The position numbers and the translations under genes were made by a program. Positions 38,566-46,370 of a stretch of DNA of 64,000 bases are shown one piece after another. Below the pieces are notes generated by a model, which saw only the letters and a program-made list of their open reading frames with translations, searched no databases and was not told the origin of the DNA. The first letter of the stretch is position 1, and the number at the start of each line of letters is the position of its first letter. Origin of the DNA: a bacterium BMS3Bbin14 (GTDB taxonomy: Bacteria; Desulfobacterota; Desulfobulbia; Desulfobulbales; Desulfobulbaceae); the NCBI GenBank assembly GCA_002897615.1, contig BDTX01000011.1:186001-250000 (forward strand), read 5' to 3'.

Positions 38566-39537
38566 ATGACTGTTGCACAGGCCAGAGAGGTATTGACGAT
38601 TGAAGCCGAAGGCATTATCGCCGTGCGGGAGCGTCTTGGTCCGGAGTTCGAGCAGGCGGTCGGCCTGATTATGGAGTGCCCCAGCCGCCTGGTGATTACC
38701 GGTCTCGGCAAGTCGGGACTGGTGGGGCAGAAGATCGCCGCGACCCTGAATTCCACCGGGACGCCCTCTTTTTTTCTCCATCCGGTAGAGGCCATGCATG
38801 GCGATCTGGGCATGGTGACGTCATCTGATGTCATCCTGGCCATTTCCCATTCAGGTGAAACGCCGGAGCTCAACGGCCTGCTGACCAGTCTGCGGAGCCG
38901 CTCCATCCGGGTCATTGCCATGACCGGCAACACCAATTCGACCCTGGCCGTCAACGCGGATGTGGTTCTTGACGTCGCCATCCCCCGGGAGGCCTGTCCC
39001 CTGGGGCTGGCCCCCACCACCAGTACCACCGCCACCCTGGCCCTCGGCGATGCCCTGGCCGTGGTTCTCTTGAAGCGCAAACAGTTCAAGGTCGAGGATT
39101 TCCGGCGAAATCATCCCGGCGGCAGCCTGGGAGAGCGGTTAAAGGTGGCGGTGAGCGAGGTTATGATCACCGGCGACGAGGTTCCCCTGGTCAGGGAGCA
39201 GGCAACCGTTGCCGAGGCCATTATTGAACTCGACGAGAAAAATCTGGGCGCGGTTATCGTCATTACCGAGGATACCGGACTCAGCGGGATCGTCACTGAC
39301 GGCGACGTGCGCAGGCTGGTGTTGCAGAACGTGAACCTCGATACCCTGGAAATCGGGGCGGTTATGACCCCGGACCCGGTTACCATCAACTGGAGGTTCA
39401 TGGCCGCCGATGCGCTCAGTATTATGCAGCGGCATGAAATAACGGTCCTGCCGGTAACAGACGGCTCGGGGCGGCTGCGAGGAATGCTGCATCTGCACAA
39501 CCTGCTGGGCAAAGGAGAGTTCAGGTTCTTGATCTAA
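38566..39537 (+). CDS. kdsD: Arabinose-5-phosphate isomerase (KdsD/KpsF)
   Basis: A 323-residue enzyme for the first step of Kdo synthesis for lipopolysaccharide. The SIS domain has VITGLGKSGLVGQKIAATLNSTGTPSFFLHPVEAMHGDLGM and AISHSGETPEL, followed by two CBS domains (EVMITGDEVPLV ..., AVMTPDPVTIN ...). The duplicated GCAGGAGG places a good ribosome site 4 bp before the ATG. In-frame codons upstream (from 38536) belong to the inserted family 2 element and are not native. Confidence 0.94.
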   Translation: MTVAQAREVLTIEAEGIIAVRERLGPEFEQAVGLIMECPSRLVITGLGKSGLVGQKIAATLNSTGTPSFFLHPVEAMHGDLGMVTSSDVILAISHSGETPELNGLLTSLRSRSIRVIAMTGNTNSTLAVNADVVLDVAIPREACPLGLAPTTSTTATLALGDALAVVLLKRKQFKVEDFRRNHPGGSLGERLKVAVSEVMITGDEVPLVREQATVAEAIIELDEKNLGAVIVITEDTGLSGIVTDGDVRRLVLQNVNLDTLEIGAVMTPDPVTINWRFMAADALSIMQRHEITVLPVTDGSGRLRGMLHLHNLLGKGEFRFLI

Positions 39538-39604
39538 CGGTTTGGTTCGGGTGTCGTTCAGGGACAGGGGTAAAAGTAATTGTGGAATGCAGGAAGAGGA
39601 AATC

Positions 39605-39817
39605 ATGTGTCAGATGAGTGTAGTACTTGAGCAGGACGGCCGGCAGGAAAAAATTATGGACAGCGTGACCGGGTTGGCTGTAACCACGGAAGGAGTAACT
39701 CTCTCCACCTTTTTTGAAGAGCCGAGAGTGGTGCCGGACGTGGCCGTTGCCCGGATTGATTTTCTCGGCAACACGCTGGTGCTGGTTCCGGCCTCGATAT
39801 CGGCAGAGAAAAAATAG
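39605..39817 (+). CDS. cooT: CooT-family nickel-binding protein
   Basis: A 70-residue protein beginning MCQMSVVLEQDG, with the conserved N-terminal Cys2 that binds Ni in CooT, the nickel chaperone for carbon monoxide dehydrogenase. The rest (IMDSVTGLAVTTEGVTLSTFFEEPRV, VARIDFLGNTLVLV) matches the family. GAGG precedes the ATG; a longer upstream reading is rejected. No CODH gene is in the window. A decayed family 2 hairpin starts at its stop codon. Confidence 0.85.
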   Translation: MCQMSVVLEQDGRQEKIMDSVTGLAVTTEGVTLSTFFEEPRVVPDVAVARIDFLGNTLVLVPASISAEKK

Positions 39818-39927
39818 TAAGAGTTCTCCGCACCCCATTTTCGTCCGATCAGGCTGACTCGCGTAGATGGGCTATTATAGATTCGCCAACCTGCTTGAAC
39901 GAATCTGCGGCACGGGTAAATTCAGAC
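39817..39927. repeat. Family 2 hairpin element, decayed
   Basis: About 111 bp with GTAA at the left tip, the CACCCCATTTTCGTCC arm and a matching right arm (GGACGAA-like complement and GTGCCGCA). Tips mismatch more than in other copies. It separates cooT from its partner gene. Confidence 0.55.
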
Positions 39928-39999
39928 CGCACTGCGGATGAGCCGGATGGACCGCACCCCCCGGTGAACTATTACAAAAAAAATAAGGGGATGAATAAT

Positions 40000-40245
40000 A
40001 TGGATGATCTGGATAAACTGCGGGTTATGCTCCCGCACTGGATAGAGCACAACAGCGGCCATGGCGGGGAATTCCTCCAGTGGGCCGGGATCATGGAGGC
40101 TGCCGGCAAGCCGGATATTGCAGAGCTGCTTAAAAGGGCCGCCGCCTCGTTGCGGAATGCCGAGGCCGCCCTGGAGGACGCCATGGGCAAGGCTGGTGGT
40201 CCCCTGGCCGCTCCTGGCGGATCCCACCATCCCCATCCTCACTGA
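40000..40245 (+). CDS. Small CooT-associated protein with His-rich tail (DUF8180-like)
   Basis: An 81-residue helical protein: HWIEHNSGHGGEFLQWAGIMEAAGKPDIAELLKRAA, ending in HHPHPH. The His tail suggests metal (nickel) binding, and its position after cooT supports a nickel role; such proteins accompany CooT in several anaerobes. AAGGGG lies nine bases before the chosen ATG (40000); an ATG at 39991 is too close to it. Its last 7 bp overlap the convergent gene's end. The family assignment is from memory of the pattern. Confidence 0.65.
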   Translation: MDDLDKLRVMLPHWIEHNSGHGGEFLQWAGIMEAAGKPDIAELLKRAAASLRNAEAALEDAMGKAGGPLAAPGGSHHPHPH

Positions 40246-42869
40246 CCGGGATACAGACTCCAGGAATTCGTGTCCGGATTGTACTGGTAGTTCAGCTCCA
40301 GCCCGAAAGACCGGCCTTGCCGGATTTCGACGCAACTCAGCTTAAAGATGAGTTTATTGCCGACTTTTTTTAAAAAAGTCACTTTTTTATAAGGCAGCTC
40401 CGATGAGCGGGTCGAGGGATAGTTGGCCAGGAAAATTTTCTGGAAGTTGGCATTGAGCCAGTCTATTTTTTGCTTGATTTCAAGCTGTTTCTTCTTCGTT
40501 GCAACCTGTTGGCGGGTGTTGGCCAGGATTTTTTTCAGCGCCGGGTCTTGATTGAACCTGCTCTTTTCGATCAGGTTGACAATGGCCTGGTCATGGGCGA
40601 GAGTGGCGGCGATATCTTCATTTTTTCCCGTTAGCGAGGCCTTGCTCTGTTCCCGGGCAATATGGGTCAGGAGAATTGTTTTCTTGATTTGGTCAATATA
40701 GTTGCCGGTCTCGGCTCCCAGGCGGTCGCGGTTCTGCTGCAGCAGATCTATCGCCTGCCGGTATTCCTGGCCGGCCAGGTCCCAGTCCCCTTTTTTATAG
40801 GCTTTTTTGGCGGTACTCAATATCTGGAAAAGCTGAGAGTTGAGCAGGAGCGAATGAAGTTCTTTTTTCTCCGCCGCCGAAGCGGCCTGGGGGTTCTTCT
40901 GCAGAATTTTTTCGGCCCGTTGCAGCATTTCAATGGTTTTTTGCCATTCTGAAGCGGTAAAGGCCGTTTTGCTGCGGTCGAGTTCACTGTGAAACGAGGC
41001 GGCGGCAAAACGAGAGGCGATATCGCTTTTGTCCGCGGCATTGGATAACGAGGTGCTCAGCTCCAGGGCCTTGCGATAGGTCTCGGCGGCCTGCGGCCAT
41101 TCCTTTTCCTCTTCCGCTTTTTTGGCCTGTTCTAATGACTCCTGCAGTTGCAGGTTGCTGAGGGTCAGACGAATTTTCCGCATCTGCTCCTGCAGGCCAT
41201 TTTGTTCGGCAAACCGGAGCGCCGTGTTCATGGCCTTGATGGCCGCCGGTGTTTTTCCCGCCTTGACGACCTTGTTCGCCGCCGCCAAAAGGAGGTTGAA
41301 CCGGGTAAGTTTTTGCGCCAGATCGGCATTGATGTATTGACCGTTGTACTGAACCCGGCCCTTAAGGCCCTCTTTGAAATCCCGGGAGTCGGCCAGGGCG
41401 TTTATCTTTTGTTCCATCGTGGTCCGGGACTGCCTGAGAAAAAATATTTTGCCCAGGGCCGCTTGCGCCGCGGCCAGCGATTTTCCGGCCTCCTTATACT
41501 GTCGCCGGGCGCTGAGTTTTTGCGCCTGCTGCCAGCTTGTCGCCGCTTTTTCCAGGTTGGCGGAGTCATTGAAGTAGAGGCGGGCGCCGCCGGCTACGAA
41601 CCCAATGAGAACGGCCGCGGCCAGGATCTGTTTATATGGAATTTTACGTCTTGCTTTTGCAGAAACCTTTTTCTGCGAAATCCGCGAAACCCGTTTGCCG
41701 GCAGTGGTTTTTTTCCGCCCGGCAGCCGATTCGGCCGGTTCGTTCAGCCTGACCATGATATCTTCCCGGATACGGTTACGGGCAGATTCAAGGCCGGGAT
41801 AATCGATAGCGACGTTGGCCACCTGGTCCAACAGCAGGCCGGCTTTTTCCAGCTGTCCCTGTTGCTTAAGCAGGCCTGCCTTTTTATACAGCCTCGTGGC
41901 CTCACGGGTCGCCTCGGCGATATCCCGTTCCAGTTCCTCAAAGTCAGGGACCGAGGCCGGATCATGAATATCGGCGAGGATCCTTTGGGCTCTGAATATT
42001 TCTTTTTGCTCAATGAGCGGCCGGACAGGTCTGAGGCGGCCTTTTTTTTCTTTTTCGGCCGATTCCCCGGGCGACGACTCATCATCCAGCCCCAGAGCGG
42101 CAAAGACGTCTTCGTCCAGATCGCGGGCCTGCTTCTTATGTTCCTCAATTTCGTCGGTTTGGTTTTCCGGCGGCACCGGGTTTTCGTCTTCCAGGTTGAG
42201 GCCGAGCTGAATCTCCTCTTCAGCCAATGTCGTCGGGAGTTCATCGGTTGTCTGTCCGGCGGTAATATCCGGGGGCCATTTTTCCGCTTCAGAGGCGAGC
42301 GGGATGTCGTCCTCCGTAATTGCCTCTTTCGCCGGCGAGAGTTGAACGGACTCCTTTGTCGTGTCGGCCGCCTCCGGCATATCGTCCGGCGGGGTCTTTA
42401 ATGAATCGTCGCTGATTATTGCCGTCTTCACGCTGTCAAAAGGAAGCCAGTCCCGGCGTTCCTCGTACCAGTCGAATGCTTCCTGGTTAAAGGGATTCTC
42501 TGGACTGTACGTTCCGCAGATCATTTTACCGATATGGAGAACAAGTTCGGCCAGAGACGGGGTTTCCTGCCAGAAGTCCGCAATCCGGACAGCGTCAGGA
42601 TCAATATCAGGGTGGAAAACAGGAGTGAGTGGTTTGACGCTGGGGGGAAAATGCGGATAGCCGAAGGGCAGGTCGATCAGAATGCGGTGCTGATTTTCTG
42701 GAGAGATGGTCCCGTCGGGATTTTTTTTATACCCCTTCAGGTGATATTCAATCTCATAATGGTCCGGCGGTTCTCCGGTAGTTTGGATGATGCTGATATC
42801 CGGATACAGGGCAAGAGTTTTTCTGACTTGGTCAAAATCGGCAATAAGTTGTTGCGCAACGGTGGGCAT
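40239..42869 (-). CDS. Membrane protein with N-terminal ubiquitin-E2-like domain and helical repeats
   Basis: An 876-residue protein. Residues 1-141 align with E2 conjugating enzymes: GYPHFPPSVKPLTPVFHPDI corresponds to the YPFKPPKV...HPNI core and LAELVLHIGKMICGTYSPENPFNQEAFDWY to the C-terminal helices. In ungapped register from the HPN motif (here HPD, 86-88) the catalytic Cys is Ile96, so it is UEV-like and not an active conjugase. An acidic linker (150-290), a helical part, a Lys/Arg-rich stretch and one transmembrane segment (about 412-432) follow; the remaining 440 residues are TPR-like helices, predicted outside the cytoplasm, with a C-terminal beta-rich end. Function unknown. Confidence 0.75.
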   Translation of the reverse strand: MPTVAQQLIADFDQVRKTLALYPDISIIQTTGEPPDHYEIEYHLKGYKKNPDGTISPENQHRILIDLPFGYPHFPPSVKPLTPVFHPDIDPDAVRIADFWQETPSLAELVLHIGKMICGTYSPENPFNQEAFDWYEERRDWLPFDSVKTAIISDDSLKTPPDDMPEAADTTKESVQLSPAKEAITEDDIPLASEAEKWPPDITAGQTTDELPTTLAEEEIQLGLNLEDENPVPPENQTDEIEEHKKQARDLDEDVFAALGLDDESSPGESAEKEKKGRLRPVRPLIEQKEIFRAQRILADIHDPASVPDFEELERDIAEATREATRLYKKAGLLKQQGQLEKAGLLLDQVANVAIDYPGLESARNRIREDIMVRLNEPAESAAGRKKTTAGKRVSRISQKKVSAKARRKIPYKQILAAAVLIGFVAGGARLYFNDSANLEKAATSWQQAQKLSARRQYKEAGKSLAAAQAALGKIFFLRQSRTTMEQKINALADSRDFKEGLKGRVQYNGQYINADLAQKLTRFNLLLAAANKVVKAGKTPAAIKAMNTALRFAEQNGLQEQMRKIRLTLSNLQLQESLEQAKKAEEEKEWPQAAETYRKALELSTSLSNAADKSDIASRFAAASFHSELDRSKTAFTASEWQKTIEMLQRAEKILQKNPQAASAAEKKELHSLLLNSQLFQILSTAKKAYKKGDWDLAGQEYRQAIDLLQQNRDRLGAETGNYIDQIKKTILLTHIAREQSKASLTGKNEDIAATLAHDQAIVNLIEKSRFNQDPALKKILANTRQQVATKKKQLEIKQKIDWLNANFQKIFLANYPSTRSSELPYKKVTFLKKVGNKLIFKLSCVEIRQGRSFGLELNYQYNPDTNSWSLYPGQ

Positions 42870-43188
42870 GCTTTAACCTTGGGTCCTGGTCATGATACTG
42901 AATGAGAGAGAATACACGGCATTGGCTTGTTCAACTCCCTATTGCGTAAGGAGAACCTGGCAACGAAAGGGAGATTTTCATATCATTTCTGTTCATATTT
43001 ACATTATATATATATAATATTCCGTAAATGTAAACAAGTTGCTTTGTTGTGGAATCTTTGAAAAAATATTGGGATAGCCGCTTGATACCCGTCGGGGCGG
43101 GCCGTGAATTACATATTTGAGCATTCTTGCCATAACGTGTACAATGTCTTAATTATAATAAATTTTCCATAATTTTTTTTTGAGATTC
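42870..43188. other. Divergent intergenic region, AT-rich
   Basis: About 320 bp between the divergent E2-like and DUF4388 genes. It contains an A/T-only run (TATATATATAATATT near 43010) and must carry both promoters, though no clear hexamer pair could be chosen. No RNA gene recognised. Confidence 0.4.
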
Positions 43189-43821
43189 ATGACTACATTT
43201 GTGGTAGCCTTTGACATTGTTTATGAGCGTAACTGTCCGTTTTATTGTGATAAAGACGGATTTGTCCTGACGGACAATGCCGTCAATCTTCCCGCCGGTC
43301 GTCCTTCCTGTCTTATCCTGGTCCGGGAACTGACTTCCCTGCTTTTTACCCTCTTGCCCCATGCCGCGACAGGGTTCGCCGAACAACAGGATACGGTTTT
43401 TACCTGTGGCGGTTGTACCGGCCTGATTAAATTCCGGTTGGGAGAGATGGCGGAAGAATCCGGGGAACAAACGGTTGCCGAGGATGACGGGGCGATGATC
43501 AGCGGCCGTCTTGATGCCATTTCTCTCCTCGAATTACTGCAGGTTTTCCACATGCACCAGAAAACCGGCAGATTGCTGCTTGATGTGCCGGCTGGGCGGG
43601 GCTGGATTTCTTTTCGCGAAGGAGCCCTGATTGCCGCTCGCTTTGGCGAAATGGATAATCAGGAGGCGATCTATGCGCTACTGCGGGAAAGGGAGGGGCA
43701 TTTCGATTATATACCGGGTCTGTCTCCCTCGCTCATGGAGGCCCGGGAACTCGGTGACTTCATGCTGATCCTGATGGAAGGATGCCGGCATCTTGATGAG
43801 GCGGAGGAGAAAAAAAATTAG
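43189..43821 (+). CDS. DUF4388 (PATAN-like) domain protein
   Basis: A 210-residue protein. The C-terminal half is a DUF4388 domain: ISGRLDAISLLELLQVFHMHQKTGRLLLDV, GWISFREGALIAARFG, EAIYALLREREGHFDYIPG. The N-terminal half has several Cys (CPFYCDKDG, CGGCTGLIKF) in zinc-finger-like pairs. DUF4388 proteins are common signalling or scaffold parts in delta-proteobacteria. The stop codon overlaps that of the convergent downstream gene. Start at 43189 lacks a strong ribosome site. Confidence 0.7.
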   Translation: MTTFVVAFDIVYERNCPFYCDKDGFVLTDNAVNLPAGRPSCLILVRELTSLLFTLLPHAATGFAEQQDTVFTCGGCTGLIKFRLGEMAEESGEQTVAEDDGAMISGRLDAISLLELLQVFHMHQKTGRLLLDVPAGRGWISFREGALIAARFGEMDNQEAIYALLREREGHFDYIPGLSPSLMEARELGDFMLILMEGCRHLDEAEEKKN

Positions 43822-44297
43822 CTTTTTTCCTCAAAACCCTGCTCAGCGGCCGATTGGGCCGTAATGCCGATGAGCCAGCATTGATCCGGTGTGTCCTTGA
43901 TCTGTTGCCGCCTTTTGGCGGTGATCCGGTGGGAGTCTTCATCAAGATCGAAAAAGCGGCTGTCAATACCGAAAAAGCCATCAAGGAGATGGCTCATGGT
44001 GTGGAGCAGTTTACTCTGAAAGCCCTGCGGCAGGGTGAGAAGATCATCCAGTTGCCGGCATCCTTCCTGCCGCAGTTCGCCGAGCAGCTCCGCCAGTATG
44101 GCCTGGTTCGCCGCCACGACCAGGTCCAGCTCCGGCTGAAACCGGGGATCCGTGCCGTGGATTGAGTGTTCCGGGTCAATCGCTACCAAGTCGTAACGAA
44201 CCAGCTGGGTGGTGTCTAAAAAGAAACGGACGTGTTGGCCGCAGGTGTCCAGGTCCGGGCCGGTGACCATGAAGCTATGGTTGACGGTCAGGATCAT
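43818..44297 (-). CDS. Conserved hypothetical protein
   Basis: A 159-residue protein that I do not recognise. It has no signal peptide or transmembrane segment. RFFLDTTQLVRYDLVAIDPEHSI and a helix-rich middle (LAELLGELRQEGCRQLDDLLTL) are visible, then an acidic-aromatic stretch IDSRFFDLDEDSH. Its start overlaps the stop of the HAD phosphatase by 4 bp, so it is part of the minus-strand HD-HAD cluster. Confidence 0.65.
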   Translation of the reverse strand: MILTVNHSFMVTGPDLDTCGQHVRFFLDTTQLVRYDLVAIDPEHSIHGTDPRFQPELDLVVAANQAILAELLGELRQEGCRQLDDLLTLPQGFQSKLLHTMSHLLDGFFGIDSRFFDLDEDSHRITAKRRQQIKDTPDQCWLIGITAQSAAEQGFEEKS

Positions 44298-44962
44298 TCT
44301 GTTTTTCCCGGTTGCCTGAAGGGTTGCAACCCGGGGATGGCCATGAACCGGTCCACGTGATACTCGGCCGCCAGGCCGGGGTTCCGGAAGGCGATCAGCT
44401 CCATGCCCAGGCCGGCGGTATGCTCACGATCCACCTCGCTGTCGCCGATGTAGATGGCCTCGCCGACGGTGACCCCGAAATGGTTCAGGATCATGTGTAA
44501 GCCGTCAGGGGCCGGTTTGGGCCGTGGCGTGTCCAGGGCGGTGACCACCTGCTCGAACCAGGGCCGCAGCTTGAAGATGTCGAGGATCATGGGCATGGTC
44601 GTCGTTCGGTTGGTGCTGATTGCCGTGTGGTAACGCGGTTTGATCAGGCGGAGGAATTCAAGCAGATCAGGCGCCATGATCATGGAATTGAGAAAGGGCG
44701 AGTAATCGAGTTCCGTGCGAAAGCGGTCCACGACGGCCCGGTCGACCTGGTGATGGCGGCGGAAGATGTGGGCCACCGAAGCCGTTACATTGTGGGTGTG
44801 GACATATTCGAGTTCTTCCTCATCCATGGGCGGGCAGCCGAACCGGGAGAGGAGATGATTGTAGTAGGCGCGGTTGGCCTCGCGTGAATCAAAGAGGACG
44901 CCGTCGCAGTCAAAGATTACCAGTTTCAGCATTTCAGCATGGATCCCCGTAGTAACAAACAT
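44294..44962 (-). CDS. HAD-family phosphatase, phosphoglycolate-phosphatase-like
   Basis: A 222-residue HAD hydrolase. Motif I is VIFDCDGVLFDS, motif II ISTNRT, motif III region RPKPAPDGL, and motif IV YIGDSEVDREHTAGLG. Helical cap between motifs I and II. The start overlaps the HD-domain stop (TAATG), which favours the first ATG over one at 44932. Phosphoglycolate or a similar small phosphate ester is the usual substrate, unproven here. Confidence 0.82.
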   Translation of the reverse strand: MFVTTGIHAEMLKLVIFDCDGVLFDSREANRAYYNHLLSRFGCPPMDEEELEYVHTHNVTASVAHIFRRHHQVDRAVVDRFRTELDYSPFLNSMIMAPDLLEFLRLIKPRYHTAISTNRTTTMPMILDIFKLRPWFEQVVTALDTPRPKPAPDGLHMILNHFGVTVGEAIYIGDSEVDREHTAGLGMELIAFRNPGLAAEYHVDRFMAIPGLQPFRQPGKTE

Positions 44963-45636
44963 TATGGGATCTCTATCCCGTAAATTTCCCGGTTCAACTC
45001 GTCAAAGAAGACTTCCATGAATTTGTGGCGCTGCCGGGCCAGCTCGCGCCCCGGCCGGGTCAGCATCTGCTGCCGGACCCGGGACATTTTGACCTGGAAT
45101 TCCCGGTAGGCGGTATCTTCCTGCGAGTAGGACCGGGTGGCGGCGGGATCAAGCTCGGCGTTATGCAGCCGGGCCCCGATCTGACCGGCAAAGAGAAAAG
45201 CCCGGCCAATGCCGATGGCGCCGATGGAATCGAGTTTGTCGGCATCAAAGAGGATTCTGGCTTCCAGGCAGCCGGGTGTTTCCCGGCCGCGAAAACGATG
45301 CGCACGGATGCAGTGGGTAATGGCCTCGATGTCCCGGGGCGAAAATTCAAGCCCCTGCAGGATGGTGGCCGCCAGGTCCGCGCCTTTTGCCGCATGGCAG
45401 ATCCGGCCGCGGCTCGCGGTTTCGTGGCCGCGGCCGATGTCGTGCAGCAGGGCGGCGGCGGCCAGGATGTCCAGCCGGGCATTCAGCCGCCGGCCGATGG
45501 CCAGGGCCATGAGGTACACCCTTTCCGTATGATCCGGACCGTGAGAGCCGCCCTCTTCCCGGCCGTATTCCGCACTGATCCGCCGCAGGGCCTGGGTACG
45601 TTTTTCGCCGAGCGGACAGTCTTCTCCCGCGGTCAT
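44962..45636 (-). CDS. HD-domain phosphohydrolase
   Basis: A 224-residue HD protein of the YedJ type. Metal ligands are seen in GPDHTERVYLMALAIG, ALLHDIGRGHE (HD), and HAAKGADLAATIL ... ITHCIRAHRFRG, then LFDADKLDSIGAIGIGRAF. Its substrate is unknown; relatives act on nucleotides or related phosphates. It overlaps the YkgJ gene upstream by 4 bp and the HAD gene downstream, forming a coupled cluster of four genes. Confidence 0.85.
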   Translation of the reverse strand: MTAGEDCPLGEKRTQALRRISAEYGREEGGSHGPDHTERVYLMALAIGRRLNARLDILAAAALLHDIGRGHETASRGRICHAAKGADLAATILQGLEFSPRDIEAITHCIRAHRFRGRETPGCLEARILFDADKLDSIGAIGIGRAFLFAGQIGARLHNAELDPAATRSYSQEDTAYREFQVKMSRVRQQMLTRPGRELARQRHKFMEVFFDELNREIYGIEIP

Positions 45637-46367
45637 TCGTTAAAAAGCTCCTGCCGCAGCCAGCGGCCGCCGAGTCGCAACAGCTGCCCCTCATCTCCGG
45701 CCAGTCCCTGCAGTTCTGCAACTGCCAGCGGCCGTTTCATGTTGATTCGGCAGCTACTCATTTCCTGCCGGAACAGATCCTGATTATACAGCGCCAGGAT
45801 GAATTGGTCCTGCTGCCGTCGTGTCGGCCGGAACCCCTGCCTGATCCGGTCATGCTGCAGCAGGATCATGATCTCGTCGTTGCGGCGGTTGTAGTCGTCC
45901 AGTCCCTGGTTACGGAAATATTCGCCGGCGGTCTGGCTCACGGCCCCGGTGAAACCAAGGCAGTGCGGCTCCCTGACCAGGACCAGGGTCTCCCGGACTC
46001 GGCCGTTATTTTCCCGGGAGGCGCCGCGGCCCACGGGATAGGCCCGGCAGGCCGCCGGCCGGTCTGCGTAAACCGTGCAGCCCCCGGGGGAGACAAAAAC
46101 GCAGCTCGCCCGGCCGTCATCCACCATGGTCAGGTAACAGAGGGGAAAGGCGAGATCCGGGCCCTGTTCGATAATGACATACTGTGCCAGAAAGTCGGTC
46201 GAGTTCAGCCGCACCTTGTTTTTCAGGCGCAGAACGTCATAGGGCGTCAGGGCCAGGTCCAGCTCCCGGCAGCACTCGGTGAAACAGGGCACGCCGGGAT
46301 GGCAGGAAAAACAGAAGCGTTTCTCCTGCTCCAGCCGCTGAAAGTATTCCGGTAATGCCCCTGCCAT
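45633..46367 (-). CDS. YkgJ family cysteine cluster protein
   Basis: A 244-residue protein with the cysteine cluster CFSCHPGVPCFTECC near residue 20 and further Cys (CVFVSPGGC, CRAYPVGRG, CLGF) expected to bind zinc or an Fe-S cluster. The remainder is soluble. YkgJ proteins have no firmly known role. The gene starts just 3 bp after the secDF stop, so it may share the secDF transcript. Confidence 0.85.
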   Translation of the reverse strand: MAGALPEYFQRLEQEKRFCFSCHPGVPCFTECCRELDLALTPYDVLRLKNKVRLNSTDFLAQYVIIEQGPDLAFPLCYLTMVDDGRASCVFVSPGGCTVYADRPAACRAYPVGRGASRENNGRVRETLVLVREPHCLGFTGAVSQTAGEYFRNQGLDDYNRRNDEIMILLQHDRIRQGFRPTRRQQDQFILALYNQDLFRQEMSSCRINMKRPLAVAELQGLAGDEGQLLRLGGRWLRQELFNE

Positions 46368-46370
46368 ACA

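Noticed and set aside
41148-42401. 417-codon open frame antisense to the E2-like gene
   Set aside because: Cys/Phe/Arg-rich shadow frame without protein-like features; the minus-strand gene has domain structure.
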